The position numbers and the translations under genes were made by a program. The notes beneath the pieces are model-generated. The model saw only the letters and a list, made by a program, of their open reading frames with translations. It ran no database searches and was not told the origin of the DNA. Below are positions 50,626-64,000 of a stretch of 64,000 nt of DNA, in pieces (position 1 is the first letter of the stretch; each line of letters starts with the position of its first letter). This DNA comes from Silurus meridionalis. Taxonomy: Eukaryota > Chordata > Actinopteri > Siluriformes > Siluridae. The stretch lies in NCBI RefSeq assembly GCF_014805685.1, contig NC_060890.1:17090000-17153999 (forward strand), read 5' to 3'.

Positions 50626-52100
50626 CAAACCCGATTCCAAAAAAATTGGGACACTGTACAAATTGTGAATAAAAACAGAATGCAATGATGAGGACGTTTC
50701 AAATTTCAACATTTTAACAACATAGTATGACATTAAATGTTTGAACTGAGAAAATAATATAATTAAAGATAATTTTAAGGGAAAAATAAGTTGATTTTAA
50801 ATTTCATGGCATCAACACATCTCAAAAAAGATGGGACAAGGCCAAGTCGCTCAAGTTTAGGAATAGGAATGTTGTCACGTTCTTGTCTAATACAGGCTTC
50901 TAGTTGCTCAACTGTCTTAGGTCTTTTTTGTCGCATTTTCCTCTTTATGATGCGCCAAATGTTTTCTATGGGTGAAAGATCTGGACTGCTGGCTGGCCAT
51001 TTCAGTACCCTGATCCTTCTTCTACACAGCCATAATGTTGTAATTGATCCAGTATGTGGTCTGGCATTGTCATGTTGGAAAATGCACGGTCTTCCCTTAA
51101 AGAGACGACGTCTGGATGGGAGCATATGTTGTTCTAGAACTTGGATATACCTTTAAGCATTGACGGTGCCTTTCCAGATGTGTAAGCTTCTGAATTGAGC
51201 ACTGATAACAACTTGAGTTATCCTTATCCTCTTTAGTCCGGATGACATGGGGTCCCAGTTTTCCAAAAAGAACTTTAAATTTTAATTAGTCTGACCACAG
51301 AACAGTTTTCCACTTTGCCACAGTCCATTTTAAATGAGCCTTGGCCCAGAGAAAATGCCTGCGCTTCTGGATCATGTTTAGATGTAGCTTCTTTTTTGAC
51401 CTGTAGAGTTTTAGCCAGCAACGGCAAATGGCACGGTGGATTGTGTTCACCAACAATGTATTCTGGAAGTATTCCTGAGCCCATGTTGTAATTTTCATTA
51501 CAGTAGCATTCCTGTACAGTATGTGATGCAGTGCCGTCTAAGGGCCCGAAGATCACGGGCATCCAGTATGGTTTTCCAACCTTGACTCTTACGCACAGAG
51601 ATTGTTACAGATTCTCTGAATCTTTGGATGATATTATGCACTGTAGATGATGATAACTTTAAACTCTTTGCAATTTTTCTCTGAGAAACCCCCTTTCTGA
51701 TATTGCTCCACTATTTTCGCTGCAGCATTGGGGGAATTGGTGATCCTCTACTTATCTTGACTTCTGAGAGACACTGCCACTCTGAGAGGCTCTTTTTATA
51801 ACCAATCATGTTGCCAATTTACCTATAAGTTGCAGATTTGTCCTCCAGCTGTTCCTTATATGTTCATTTTACTTTTCCGGCCTCTTATTGCTACCTTTCC
51901 CAACTTTTTTGGAATGTGTGGCTCTCATGAAATCCAAAATGAGCCAATATTTGGCATGACATTTCAAAGTGTCTTACTTTCAACAATCAATATTTTATCT
52001 ATTGTTAATAAAATATAAGTTTAAGAGATTTGTAAATTATTGCATTTCTTTTTTATTCACAATTTGTACAGTGTCCCAATTTTTTTTGGAATTGGGTTTG
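50626..52100 (-). mobile_element. Tc1/mariner element with ~50-bp inverted repeats
   Basis: Ends caaacccgattccaaaaaaa and its complement, extending through acactgtacaaattgtgaat, with TA on both sides (50624-50625, 52101-52102). Minus-strand transposase scraps include QHDNARPHTGSI and SSPDLSPIENIWRIIKRK, the second Asp and Glu blocks. Frames are broken, so it is a fossil. Confidence 0.8.
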
Positions 52101-55096
52101 TACTTCTAAAAAGGGAAACAATGCAGAGTGGTAGAAATCTCTGTCTTTAAATTTATGTTTTCATAAAGCTGCAAAATGAGGAAAACTAAAGTATGACAGG
52201 ACCTTTGAGGCATGCGACAGTGTATTTAAACCAACAACCTATAAAAAAATTTTCAGCCAAGCTCATGTCAAACTCATGGGTCTCATATGCCCAAATTTGT
52301 TGCTTAGGTTTCAACGTGCACCCCATACATGAATCAAATCGAGAGTGCTAGATCGTGAATTATTAACAAGCTGCAGCAATATGCCAAGTTCGACACAACA
52401 GGCTGCAGATTACATGGAATCAATTAGTGATATGGTATTATTTAAATTATCACAAATGAAAGCGGTGGTCAGGGGTGACAATACAAGTCCTCAGGGATGA
52501 TTAAGTTACCAATTAAAAGGCATATGAGGACTGAGAGGGGAAGGGAGGACAGATCTGGCTGTTGTCCAGCTGATTAAAGTATCCATCTCTCATAAATGAG
52601 ATGTGTGTAGACGGGGTACAACTCTTGCTAGAGAGACTGCCAAGGCAAGCTACATTATCGGTTTGGCATTTCCAGCATAGAAAGGGGGCAGTTCATGGCA
52701 AGGTTTCAATATCTGATATAGTTCTCAAAGAGGGGTCCAAGAATCAAAAACTGGAAGATTATATTGCATTTCTGCAATATAAAAATAAATTTGAAAGAGC
52801 ACATTTATTCATGATGTCCTTTCTTTACTCAGATATATTAAAAAAAAAATAATAATAAAATAAAATATAAATATATAAATATAAATGGGTCCCTGACTAA
52901 AAGGAGTTCAAGTTCAAGAGTGAATCATGTCTCCTGTACAAACATACACAAAAAAAAAACTAACTGTACAAGTTTATGAAAAATACACGATTATGAAAAC
53001 ACAGATAAACAGAGCAGGATTGCGGGAAAGGAGTGGCAAGAAAAACAAGCTTTACATTCACATTACGTAACTACGTCCCTCTGTGTTTCTGGGTGCAAAG
53101 GGAGTAAGTAGTTCACTCCAGAGAAAACCTCTCCAGAGTCTGAGAATAACATCAGAGGTTATAGTATAAATGACAATCACTATTACATGTGCAAAATACT
53201 GTTTACTGTTTCTAAAAAAACAACTGATTTACTTTCTGAAGGTTTGAGCTGAGCGTGGTGGCGCACTGGGTAAAGCAAAGGCGATATTACGTATCAACAT
53301 TTTACGCCTACAGATAAAAAAAAGACTAAATGTGTGAAAAATATGAATATAATATAACAGAAGTGCTATAGAAGCAATATAAAATAAAATAAAAACCTTA
53401 TAGAAGCAAGATTTTAGAAACATTTTTCAAAGCCCATAAAGTCACTCAGGTCTATTGCACTTCAGTGGTGGTAAAACTGTGATGTAAGGATATTTGATAC
53501 AACTGGTCTGTGGAACTAAACACCCACAGCAACAAACGTCCTGGAGGCAGCACAAGGCACAATTTAGTGGCATTGCCAGAGCCAAGAGATGCCTTTACTA
53601 AAACAGCTTCTCAGTCACAGTCAGTCAGTCATCTAACTGACTAAGGGAGGAATGAATATATATTAAAAAAACAGCATTCAGTAACACCATTTTCACAAAA
53701 ATTGTTCACGGGTGCCATTTCAGTTGACATGTTGACAGATTTTGCATCTTTTTGTTTCCATCTTGTCCACAATTGCAACAGTTGTTAGCCACGCTTTTCT
53801 TTAAGCCTCTCTAAACCAGCTGATGCGTTTAGTGCTTTCTGTTGATAACGATCAGTCTGTCATCATGAGCACACAAATGTTCAGTGTGATACCCCGTCCC
53901 TATCTCCCCATGTGTTACCCGTAATGAGGCAGTTGTCATGACTACAAGGAGGCTCACAGACACCTACTGTTATCAGTATGGTGGAGGAAAGGTTGGTGGA
54001 GTTGTTGTGGGACGGTTTGTAGGGTCTACAGATTAAAAAGGGTTGTAAATCACAATTTCAAACATGCACATGCTACAGGCTGTATTTCACTATATGACGA
54101 CCTGCACAAACAAAAGTTCATTTATGATAAAACAATATGCTGAAATTATTTATCTGATGTCTTTAAATGTAAACGATTGCAAATACTCACACATTAGGCA
54201 TGCAGTATATTGTGTAGTATGTTGGCTAATTATTATCACAGTACCATTCTCTGCAATGCTGATACAACAGAATAAAAACTGTATTACACTAATAAGTACT
54301 CAAATAAAAAAGTTTTAGTGTGTTTTTTATAACGTTTTATAGTTGCATCGGTTCAATCCAAAAAAATGAACACAAGCCAGTCTATAACTGTGGCACAACC
54401 CAGAATTCACCAGTGTTCTATATATCTCTATATAAATATATGTATATTCAAAGTCAAATAAAATAGCAATATATTTCTGTCCCTAACACACATGCACAGC
54501 GACACATGTCCTCTGACAGCTTAATGACTCTAACGATGGATAGTGCTATTTTGTGAAATTTGCCTAGCATCATGCATTTGTACTCATGTGTCTCAATAAA
54601 ACAAACTGTGTGGCCATCTGATTCTTATCTCGATTATCTGGACAACTTTGCAGCATCTGGGCTCATAAAAAAAACCTGGGATCAGCTACACAAATAAATC
54701 AAGTGGCTGGGTTCAGCTGCCACCTTGACCTTCAGAGTCACACATTTTGTGAATAGGCCACTGGAGAGAAATTAAATTGCTCCTTGTTTAATTTTGAACT
54801 ACGGATTAACTACATTGCTCTTACACTGCACAAAATATATTTCAACAAATAAAAAATATCTGGAAAATAAGCAAGATTTATTTAATGTTTCCAATAATGA
54901 AATTACAATAAACTGCACATAAAAAACAGCTATATAAAAGTTTCTAATATCATAATAAAAGTTTGAGATAACTGCATATTCAAGATAATTTAAATTTCTT
55001 AAATGTATTTTATTCTATTATAAATATTCATTATGTGAAATGTAATATTCAAGATATATTTGTTTCTTTTAACTTTATACCCTTTTCTTTGAATTT

Positions 55097-55224
55097 CTAA
55101 CGAGGATTGGTCCGGGACAGAACATGTTTGTGCAGTACTGGATTGGAAAGATTAGAGCTCTTATGCGGTGCTCCATGGTCAGATTGCAACTGTGACATAG
55201 ACATGACTGACGCACCAGGCTGCC
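55097..55224 (-). other. Candidate unassigned exon b with stop
   Basis: Strong acceptor ttttgtttcag, then QPGASVMSMSQLQSDHGAPH and KSSNLSNPVLHKHVLSRTNP to TAG 55099-55097. It continues exon a in phase. Together they give ~92 residues rich in Ser, Gln, Asn and His, like a disordered C-terminus. Confidence 0.35.
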
Positions 55225-55437
55225 CTGAAACAAAAGAGCCACACAAAACAGAAACAAAAAAAAAAGCTCAGGGACCTTGAAAAGGCCATGACCTTTGAGC
55301 AACCCTTTCAAAGCTGAGAGCTGAGCTTGAAGAAGGTGAAAGCTATCTGATCGCTGCACCTTCATTCCATTATCCCTAGGGACCTCGTGTCCTCTTTCTG
55401 AGGTTCTTAGGACCTCCTGTGTTCCAGAGCTGCATAC

Positions 55438-55589
55438 CTGATACACGGTGCCTAGTTGCAGCGCATTGCTGTTGTGTTGTCCACTGCTTTAGGTAAGCTG
55501 TCGGGGTTACACACATCGCTACGCTTGCTGGATAAGAGTTGAAGCTAGACACATTGGAGTGGGTCATCTGAGATTGTGACATTGCCCTT
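55438..55589 (-). other. Candidate unassigned exon a (S/Q/T-rich)
   Basis: Acceptor attacag, open frame AMSQSQMTHSNVSSFNSYPA then VAMCVTPTAYLKQWTTQQQ, and donor CAG|gtatgc. 152 nt, leaving one base that joins the next candidate exon in frame. It does not resemble the kif19 N-terminus, and I do not recognise the family. Confidence 0.35.
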
Positions 55590-55906
55590 CTGTAATATTA
55601 GGACTGGTTTAAAAGGAAACAAGAGAGAAGCAATGTGATAAAAGATCACAGATGGAATTAAGTTTCACTAGGATTTGGGTGGTACTTTATTAACCTCGCC
55701 ACCCACAAAGTACACCAAGATACCAGCTTGTGCAATTTTATATAATCTATTTCTTTCCATTCCTAATGTCAAGAGATGCATCAAAGAAGATAGAGTTACA
55801 GTTTTTTGATGCATGGATTTTTTTTTCCTTGGTATCCAAACATTTCAAAATATAAAAAAAATACTCCAGTGATGTGCCATTTGCAAATAAATCACCATCT
55901 AAAGCA

Positions 55907-55926
55907 AACACACATACACACACACA

Positions 55927-55985
<59 letters not shown>
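55907..55985. repeat. (CA)n microsatellite
   Basis: Nearly pure CA with a few interruptions at its left edge. Confidence 0.95.
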
Positions 55986-55989
<4 letters not shown>

Positions 55990-56444
55990 AAAAAATCAAC
56001 TTAAAAATCTCAGCTGCTCTATAATGAGTATCAGATCATATTAGAGTTACTGGAGATGGCCGATTTGTGGACACCTGTGGAGGCTCGAATTGAGCAACAC
56101 CTTTACTAGCTGCACCTGCACAGGTCAGTGCACTGTGTTGTCTAGGGAGTCAAATGCCTAAATGCCGAACTAGTCCCAGCTTGCCTGCTGACATATAAAA
56201 TAAAGTGTGGGGGTAATCAGTTTTTAAAGAGAATGATCTCTGTCAAATTATAAGTCTGCCAAAAGACGAGCAGTGAAAGCTTTGTGTTTAATAATAACAC
56301 AAAGTCAAGCAAAAAAAAAAAAAAGACTGAGTAAGTGGCACTTATCAGTTTCCAGATTTAGACTTACATTTAACTTGTGCTCCAACTATTTCTACCTCTG
56401 ACAATTCGTCAACTTCATTTGAGGATAATAAACTCACCCACACA

Positions 56445-56446
<2 letters not shown>

Positions 56447-56487
<41 letters not shown>

Positions 56488-56488
56488 G
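56447..56488. repeat. (ATT)n microsatellite
   Basis: About 14 att units. Confidence 0.95.
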
Positions 56489-56649
56489 TTTGTACCTGGG
56501 CATATTTTCTAGCATATTTACTTTTAGATTTTCCAAAATATAAACAAACCAGTTGCCTAATTAAAACACAATGTCCATATCCCTGGCCAGGAGATTCTTT
56601 ACTAAAGTAAATAAAAAACAATTTATTCGTAAATAGTGGTAGTCATCCT

Positions 56650-56799
56650 CTGCTTACAAGCTTCACAATTCTCTCCCCATCACAGACATTTACACCACAC
56701 GCTGCAACCACAAACAGTTGTGGACAGTTGTGGACAACCCCAGACACCCGTCACACACACTCTTCATTCTCCTGCCATCAGGAAAGAGGTTTCAAAGCA

Positions 56800-56849
<50 letters not shown>

Positions 56850-57335
56850 CTGTGTGTTACTGAACTGTACAACCTAAGCTCAACACGTACTCCTTACTCC
56901 ATTCTACCAACCATATTTTATTTATATTTAATAATATTATAATGTTTAAAAAATGACATGCAGTTTTTGCACCTCTCAACTGCTGCTCTTGCTGTTTTTG
57001 CATACCATTTTGCTTATGTTTACAAATACACTCTTGTATACAGTTCTCTTTTGCACATTGTACTTTATAACATATTATACAGTAGGTTTACTTGTCAGCG
57101 CTATTTTGTGTTTTGTGTATTTGTCCCACACTGTCTTGTGTCGTCTGTCTGCACTTTTTTTTTTTGCACACGATGCACTTTATGTGGTAAGGACTCTTAC
57201 TTTAGTCCTCAGCTCTGTGTTCTGTTATGTAGTTAAATGTAGAGAGTTTTATTTTCACTGTATACTGCGTATATATACAGTAGTGTTTACAGCTATATAT
57301 GGTAGAAATGACAATGAAAGATTCTTGACTTGACT
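56650..57335 (+). repeat. LINE 3' end (C-terminal codons and UTR)
   Basis: acatttacaccacacgctgc, then ctgccatcaggaaagaggtt, then a tail with gaaatgacaatgaaagattc and ttgacttgact. This is the standard 3' end of a fish L2-like LINE, 5' truncated and carrying a (CA)n insertion at 56800-56846. Confidence 0.6.
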
Positions 57336-60300
57336 CACATCTGACTGCTCAGCAACATCGAAATATAAACCTTGCATATGTGTGACTTTTTTGTTATTCA
57401 AGGTAATACTATGTGTCCTATTACATTTTTATTTATCAGTTTAGAACACATTATCTATTTCTCCCAAATAATATAATCATATTTTTTTACATGCCTAGAA
57501 AGCACGTGCATACAAAGTGAAACTCCTCAAAGTTGATTCTTCAGGGAGACTACATTGTTGACGTCTACACAGCTGACATGATTTGAATTAGGATGCAAGG
57601 TCAGAGTTGACAGTGAGGCTGTGACATAAGGGTCAAAACTACACAGCTAACTAGTACAATAGCCAATTACTAAGACCATAACAAACATGCTGGCTCCCAG
57701 AGCTCCAGACAGTTTAACAGCATTGTGTCCAAGTCCTCACCAACTGCTTATGTTGTTCTTTATTTACTTCATTGACTGACTTCTTGGTAAAACCCCATGA
57801 GGCATAAGAAACTTAGAGAGAACTTTAATTATGTAGCACACTGACGGAAAAACATCAAAACATAGCGTTAATATACATTAAAATCTTATAAAATAAATTC
57901 CTGTTGAATTCTCAAATCTGACTGGTCAAGAGTTCTTGATTAATTTTCAATAACTACATGACAGTTGTGACAGCTTCAAGGCAAATCAAAGGTTTACTGT
58001 GTATTAATGAACTCATTTTAGGATAAATTTTTTGAAAGAGTCTGCTTTTTTTTTAATCTGAACATATGTGAAGAGTCAATAAACATGTTTAATGATTTGC
58101 TGTATCACAACTGTAAACATGCCGTGTGTATATTCAACAATGTGCTATAAAAAAAGTTCTATTTTTCAGTGCGATCAGGTCACAGTGGCTTACTGCATCT
58201 CTCACACGTCCTATCAACCACATTGTTTTGTTGTGCTGTAGCAGAAAGTGGTTAAAAAAAAGAAGACTTCTTGTTGAGGGCTGAGGATAAGTACCTGAGG
58301 AGTGCGTGCACATGTACATGCTCTGTAATAATAATAAGTATCCTAATTACTATGAAGGTGTGAAGTGTGCTGGGAGCTTATTAAAAAGGACTCATCTTGC
58401 TTTTTTGCAGAAGCGTGAGACAAAAACAAAGCAGGATGCAGAATGCTGGGTTGCTCGGGAAGATATCAAGTGTTTTTTAAGCAGATTTTCATGTATCTTC
58501 CTCCAAAAGTTTTGATTTACTTGAGAGTGAAAGAAGACTTTATGTACAGCAAGGTGACACCAAAATATACATTCAGGCTTTGAATCCACTGCAAGCTGAA
58601 AATTTGATGCTCTCGACTGGACAGCATGGATTGACACTTGGAGTGCACGTCATCTCAATTAGACTACAGCTACAGAGGTACTACGGCTAGTTAAGGTGTT
58701 TGTTATAAAATAAAGCTCCCTCTACATCCCAGTCCGTCTTTAGAAATATTATTATTATAATTATGCTGTATTTAGCAGACAATTTTTTTTACTTTTCCAT
58801 TTTTTTTTTAATTCAAACTATATTTTTCATCTACCCATAAACTTTGGCAATCATTCTGATCTTAAAATTTAACTCAGTGAACTGTTAAGAATTTGCATTA
58901 AATCAAATTTACACCTGAAACCTTGCTGTAGATGAAGATCTTTGTTCTTTGGCCTTTTTTTTGTGGTCCTTTTATTTGTGCTTTTTGACCTTTTTTGTGT
59001 CTATGTGGCCTTTATAGCATCTCTTTATATTTTCTCCCTTTACCCTTGTTCTCTGTTCTTGTTTGAGCAGAAGGTAGCCAGCCTGGGGCTTGTGTACTTG
59101 CATTAATTAATCACGCTGCGAGAACATGCTGATCCATTAAGTAATACACTGTCCATACAGCTGGCAATAAACACCCTACCCATAAATGCAACACCAACAC
59201 ATGCAATCTCATCACATTTTATATTTGATAATTAGCATAGTATAAAAAGCAAGGAAACGAGTGCAAATGATTCGTCTTACTGAGGAGCAAACAATCACAG
59301 TAGAGTTTTTTTTTCTATTTCATCAGAAATGTTAAACATTCTACAAAGTGGTAGTTGTTTTAATCACCGGTATCAGTGAAACTCTGTTTCTTTATGCAAT
59401 ACTGATGTTATGAAATTAAATACAGTATGTAATATTAGACTGAGAGTCTGTGATTCCCACACACCAGAGACCACAATCAACCAACAAAAACACAGACTTT
59501 ATTCCTCAATAATTGTAACAACAGCAAAAAATGGTCTTGAATGTTTTTTTATACTTTCATAAGCAAATTATAAAGAAGATTATCGTTTTAGGTTTAGTAG
59601 CGTTTAGCTTTAGAATCCACAATGTTCTCAGATGAATTTTTCTGTGTGCCAAAAGCTACTTCATCTTTCCTTTAGTCTAACTGTGAAGTGTATGCTCGGA
59701 GTTTGTCTAATACAAGCCAAGCTTTCTGTGTCCCTAGTTACACCATGCCAACACTATCAAACAGGTGACTTTATCTAAAGTGATAACATGCACCAATGAC
59801 TGCTGTTTAATCTCATGTTAGCAAACAAATCCTTGCATCACAGCAAGTTCATGGTGAACTTTTAGACCACCTTGAATTGATGCTGGGAATTAAAGATATT
59901 AAATATGTACAGTATGTTCAGATAAGTCATTTTTATCATTATTACTTGATACTTGATACTACTGTAATACACACTGATGAGACCCTAGTCTATCAAAATC
60001 AACTGTATATAAAAACACACATACATTCACTGGGGGAATTTCACATCAATCCACTTACTACATGTTTTTGGGAGGTAGGAGAAAGCCAGAGAAACCCACA
60101 CAGCCATGAAGAGAAACTCTTGAACATTAATGATTTTAATAAGAGCACTTGTTATGGATAAATATACAGATTAATCACAGGTAGCTGAATTGTTCTCTTT
60201 TAGAGATGTCCTGAGAAGGATTTGCATGGCAGGAAAAGCCTTTTTAACTCTCAATCAACACTAGAGTCCATCTTATCTGATTATGAGTGGTTGGAAGGAG

Positions 60301-61978
60301 AAAAAAAAAGGAAGGAGAGAGGTTGTGGTGCATGTAATGAGGACAAATTTTGCAGCTCACTCTGAGGAACCCCCATGGTGCAATCCTGTGGCTTTTTTCA
60401 GATGTTACCAGTCTATTAATGACTCCGTATTAACCTGGTTCCCCTCTCTCCAGGCTCCTTACATTCACAAGCATCTTTTCCTCACCCGGTTTTAATACTG
60501 TCAGGCCTCCAACAGGGCGAGGGTTACCGTGTTTATATTCTTGGCTTTTAAATAGCTCCAGTGAGAGTGTTAGACTTTCTAGACACTCTGAAAATCCTCT
60601 TCGTGCCAAAAAAGCCCAAAGAAAGTCAATAAACAGTCCATAATTGTTGTGAATGATAAAACAAAGGTTTTTAATCAATGTTCAGCCGTCGCAAGAACTG
60701 AGATGCTAAGGTAATAGTAGGAATCCAGGGTCAGAGCTAAAGAGCTAGGGAAATGCACTGCCCATAATAAACAACAAACAAAAAGAGAATTCTGCAATGA
60801 AGGACATTTACAGAGAAGCACAGGGAAACAAAGTGCAGTCAAACCATAAAAAACACAATACTGAGAGTAAACCAGTAAATGCTTTGGGTCTAACTGTCAG
60901 CATTTCCCTGGCCCAGACTGAACCTAAATCATGCCTGTTGAAGGCCGTTTTTGTTTGCAGTGCTATTCCTTGCTCCAGCTCTGGGCCTATTCAAACACCA
61001 AACCTATAAAAGTCACCACACACTATTTGGTGAGACTCTTCGTTCAGCCCTCGCTGGCTCAATTTGTGACAAGTAATTATTATCTGCTCCGAAATATGCC
61101 AGGACACAACAGCACGGCCATTGAGCACCGTCCCTGAGAACATTTGGCTAGATTAAGAGAAAAGAGAAGAGCTTTCAAAGAAACAAGCCAGAATTAAACT
61201 GGAAAAAGAACTTCTTTAATCCGTTTGGACAAATGACCGCCGGTCTTAGTGGCAGTAAACTGGCTCTCTGTCTGCTCAAACTTTCTCTTTCTTGCTCATT
61301 ATTGTCAACCTCAAGGTGAACTCAATTTGAATCTGCTCCCAGAAACAGGAGGAGCTGAAAGACAGAAGAAACCGAATACAGACGACTCGGAAAGGCTGCT
61401 CTGTTGCCTGAAAAAGGAAAGAATTTGCCACGTTCTCAGGTAAAGTTCGTGCTGATTCCTGATGAATGCAGCTCATTGTTTTATACCAGGATGTCTGAGA
61501 TATGTCTGTCTATCTCTCCTCAGTGTTTTTTCTGCGTCTGTCACTAACATACTCAGTTTTTCCTGATTCAGTCCGAATTCTCCTATGAAATTGTTTGTGC
61601 ATGTAAAGGCCGGAAATAAAGGCTCATGAAGAAACATTGCTCACCTCTTTCAAACTATATGCAGACTCATTTCTCATTTCTTCACACAGTACCAAATAAA
61701 AATCACAATACCACCAAGTTAAACGGTAAGCTATAGATGAATCTTGACTGTGAGAATGTTAAAGCTGCAATGCAGTGCACTCTGGATCTTTAAACTTCCA
61801 TAAGGATCAGATAATGTTTGATGTCTCATGCTTTTTCTCCTCCTCTTTTCTGTCTCTGTCTGTCATGTCCATCAGTGGCTGATGCCACTGTACGAGGGGA
61901 GGAAAAAATAAAAAAAACAATGGCTCTGACCTTGTCTAGAGATCACCATGACAACGAGGCCTCCCTATAAAACATTTC

Positions 61979-61980
<2 letters not shown>

Positions 61981-62027
<47 letters not shown>
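61981..62027. repeat. (GT)n microsatellite
   Basis: About 45 bp of GT in the presumed kif19 5' intron or intergenic DNA. Confidence 0.95.
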
Positions 62028-62030
<3 letters not shown>

Positions 62031-62379
62031 AAAGAGAGAGAAAGATAAAGAAAGAGAGATAGAGCATTAGTAACCCTACTGAGCACAACCATTAACAGCT
62101 CCCAAAAGCAACAGGATATCCATCACACACAATGGCTCAATCTCCAAACCCCATCCACTGAGTTTACAGCTGCCAGTCACTGAGTCTCACCTGCACTGTT
62201 AAGCAGCTCGACAACTCTGTGTATCACTGATGACGTATTCTGCTAGTGCATGGCTTAGGTTTGAATTGAGTTATATGACAACAAACAATGTTCTACATTT
62301 GCATTGTAGTCTGACAGAAGGTTATCTATACATGCTTCCATACAACACCATACAAAACTGCTTTGAGTACTATAGCATT

Positions 62380-62380
<1 letters not shown>

Positions 62381-62429
<49 letters not shown>

Positions 62430-62519
62430 GCGTGCGTGCGTGCGTGTGCACATATATATAAATATATGTAAAATATATATAATATACTCTATATCTATCT
62501 CTCTCTCTCTCTCTCTCTC

Positions 62520-62586
<67 letters not shown>
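62381..62586. repeat. Compound (GT)n, (CT)n, (AT)n cluster
   Basis: GT at 62381-62423, then CGTG variants, CT at 62496-62521 and AT at 62527-62586. Confidence 0.92.
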
Positions 62587-62590
<4 letters not shown>

Positions 62591-62710
62591 CACACTCTAT
62601 ATATAGTACAGACCAAAGGTTTGGACACACCTTGTGTGTCAAACCTTTATCTGTACTGTATATATATTATATATACAGTACAGACCAAAAGTTTATATAT
62701 ATTATATATA

Positions 62711-63261
<551 letters not shown>

Positions 63262-63533
63262 GAAATTCAAATAATGAATATTTATTTGTGCTGAAACACA
63301 TATCACATATCATATATTTGATAGTTTAAATGTACAAAAGTGGATACTGTAGAAAAAATTATTCAATACACATAAATATTAATTATTGTTATATTGCTAT
63401 ATTTAAAAATGTATATTACTGCAGGCTACTAACTTGTAATTTTACATATACACCCATAATAATACTGTATCAGTGAAATAATAATAATAATAACAATGTA
63501 AAATCTACACACAGTAAAATAAATATGTACATA

Positions 63534-63536
<3 letters not shown>

Positions 63537-63598
<62 letters not shown>
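63537..63598. repeat. (GT)n microsatellite
   Basis: About 60 bp of GT. Confidence 0.95.
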
Positions 63599-63600
<2 letters not shown>

Positions 63601-64000
63601 ACAATTATATGACAACTAAAAGCTGACCTCATCAGCTAATGAAGCTGTCCATCTGCCTGTAAACAGAGCTTCTTAAGTAAGACAATGACATCATCATTTC
63701 TGCTTTGACCCCCCCCAACACACACACTCACACACATGCACACACACGCCCTATCTTAAGCAGGAAGGCCAATCCTTACCTGCGTGGCATTACACATTGA
63801 TGATGCATTTCAATGAGGCAACACAGCACCTTGCTTGTTTACATTACCCGTCCTTTCTGTTTTCCTTGCACATGACATTACAGATTTAACAGCATAAATA
63901 TAAATAATCATACATATAAATCTAGCCGAATACATCTGTAGGAAAATCAATATCTGCAAAGCACTATCATAAGCATATGTAATTATTTATTTAATGAACA

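Noticed and set aside
52601..52852. 83-codon plus-strand open frame
   Set aside because: No recognised family, no splice or promoter evidence, low-complexity A-rich end.
56030..56140. Minus-strand frame SKGVAQFEPPQVSTNRPSPV as another exon of the 55-kb candidate gene
   Set aside because: Its possible donors leave the wrong phase for exon a, and the frame ends in a stop soon after.

Overview
This window is vertebrate nuclear DNA, and a teleost fish is most likely. It holds two large multi-exon genes with GT-AG introns, many (CA)n, (AT)n and (GA)n microsatellites, Tc1/mariner elements and MITEs, SINE and LINE tails, and AT-rich introns. The repeat mix looks otophysan (catfish-like), but that is only an impression. 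There is no operon, CRISPR array or other prokaryotic structure. Exons were placed by translating the minus strand by eye, matching the human protein families, and requiring AG/GT borders and continuous reading phase.

Layout in plus coordinates; both genes read right to left. At 1-6.4 kb lie a decayed Tc1 transposase, a second Tc1-like element with a nested dispersed repeat, and AT-rich DNA. From 27,123 down to 7,172 is abca5, a full-size ABC transporter with 38 coding exons and about 1,653 codons. From 47,729 down to 29,177 are 18 exons of kif19, a kinesin-8-like ciliary-tip motor. About 978 residues are visible. The first 40 or so residues (start codon and first motor beta-strand) were not found. 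The kif19 3' end and the abca5 5' end are only a few hundred bases apart, so the genes are tandem head-to-tail neighbours. From 47.7 to 64 kb is either the long 5' intron of kif19 or intergenic DNA. It holds a TcMar element, a SINE, a LINE tail, a minisatellite, a fold-back MITE and dense microsatellites.

The gene products are not known to act together. ABCA5 is an endolysosomal lipid transporter. KIF19 controls cilium length at microtubule plus ends.

The most useful observations concern abca5. Its coding exon 21 lacks one base relative to a conserved reading frame, so as given the gene has a frameshift and an early stop. Two other abca5 exons, both with lengths divisible by three, have splice sites directly joined to roughly 100-bp GT tracts. 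Its 5' flank carries a triplicated ~30-bp unit centred on CCAAT-type motifs. I found no clearly new biological system. Two unassigned spliced or open frames (55.1-55.6 kb and 6.4-6.56 kb) are the best candidates for undescribed coding sequence.
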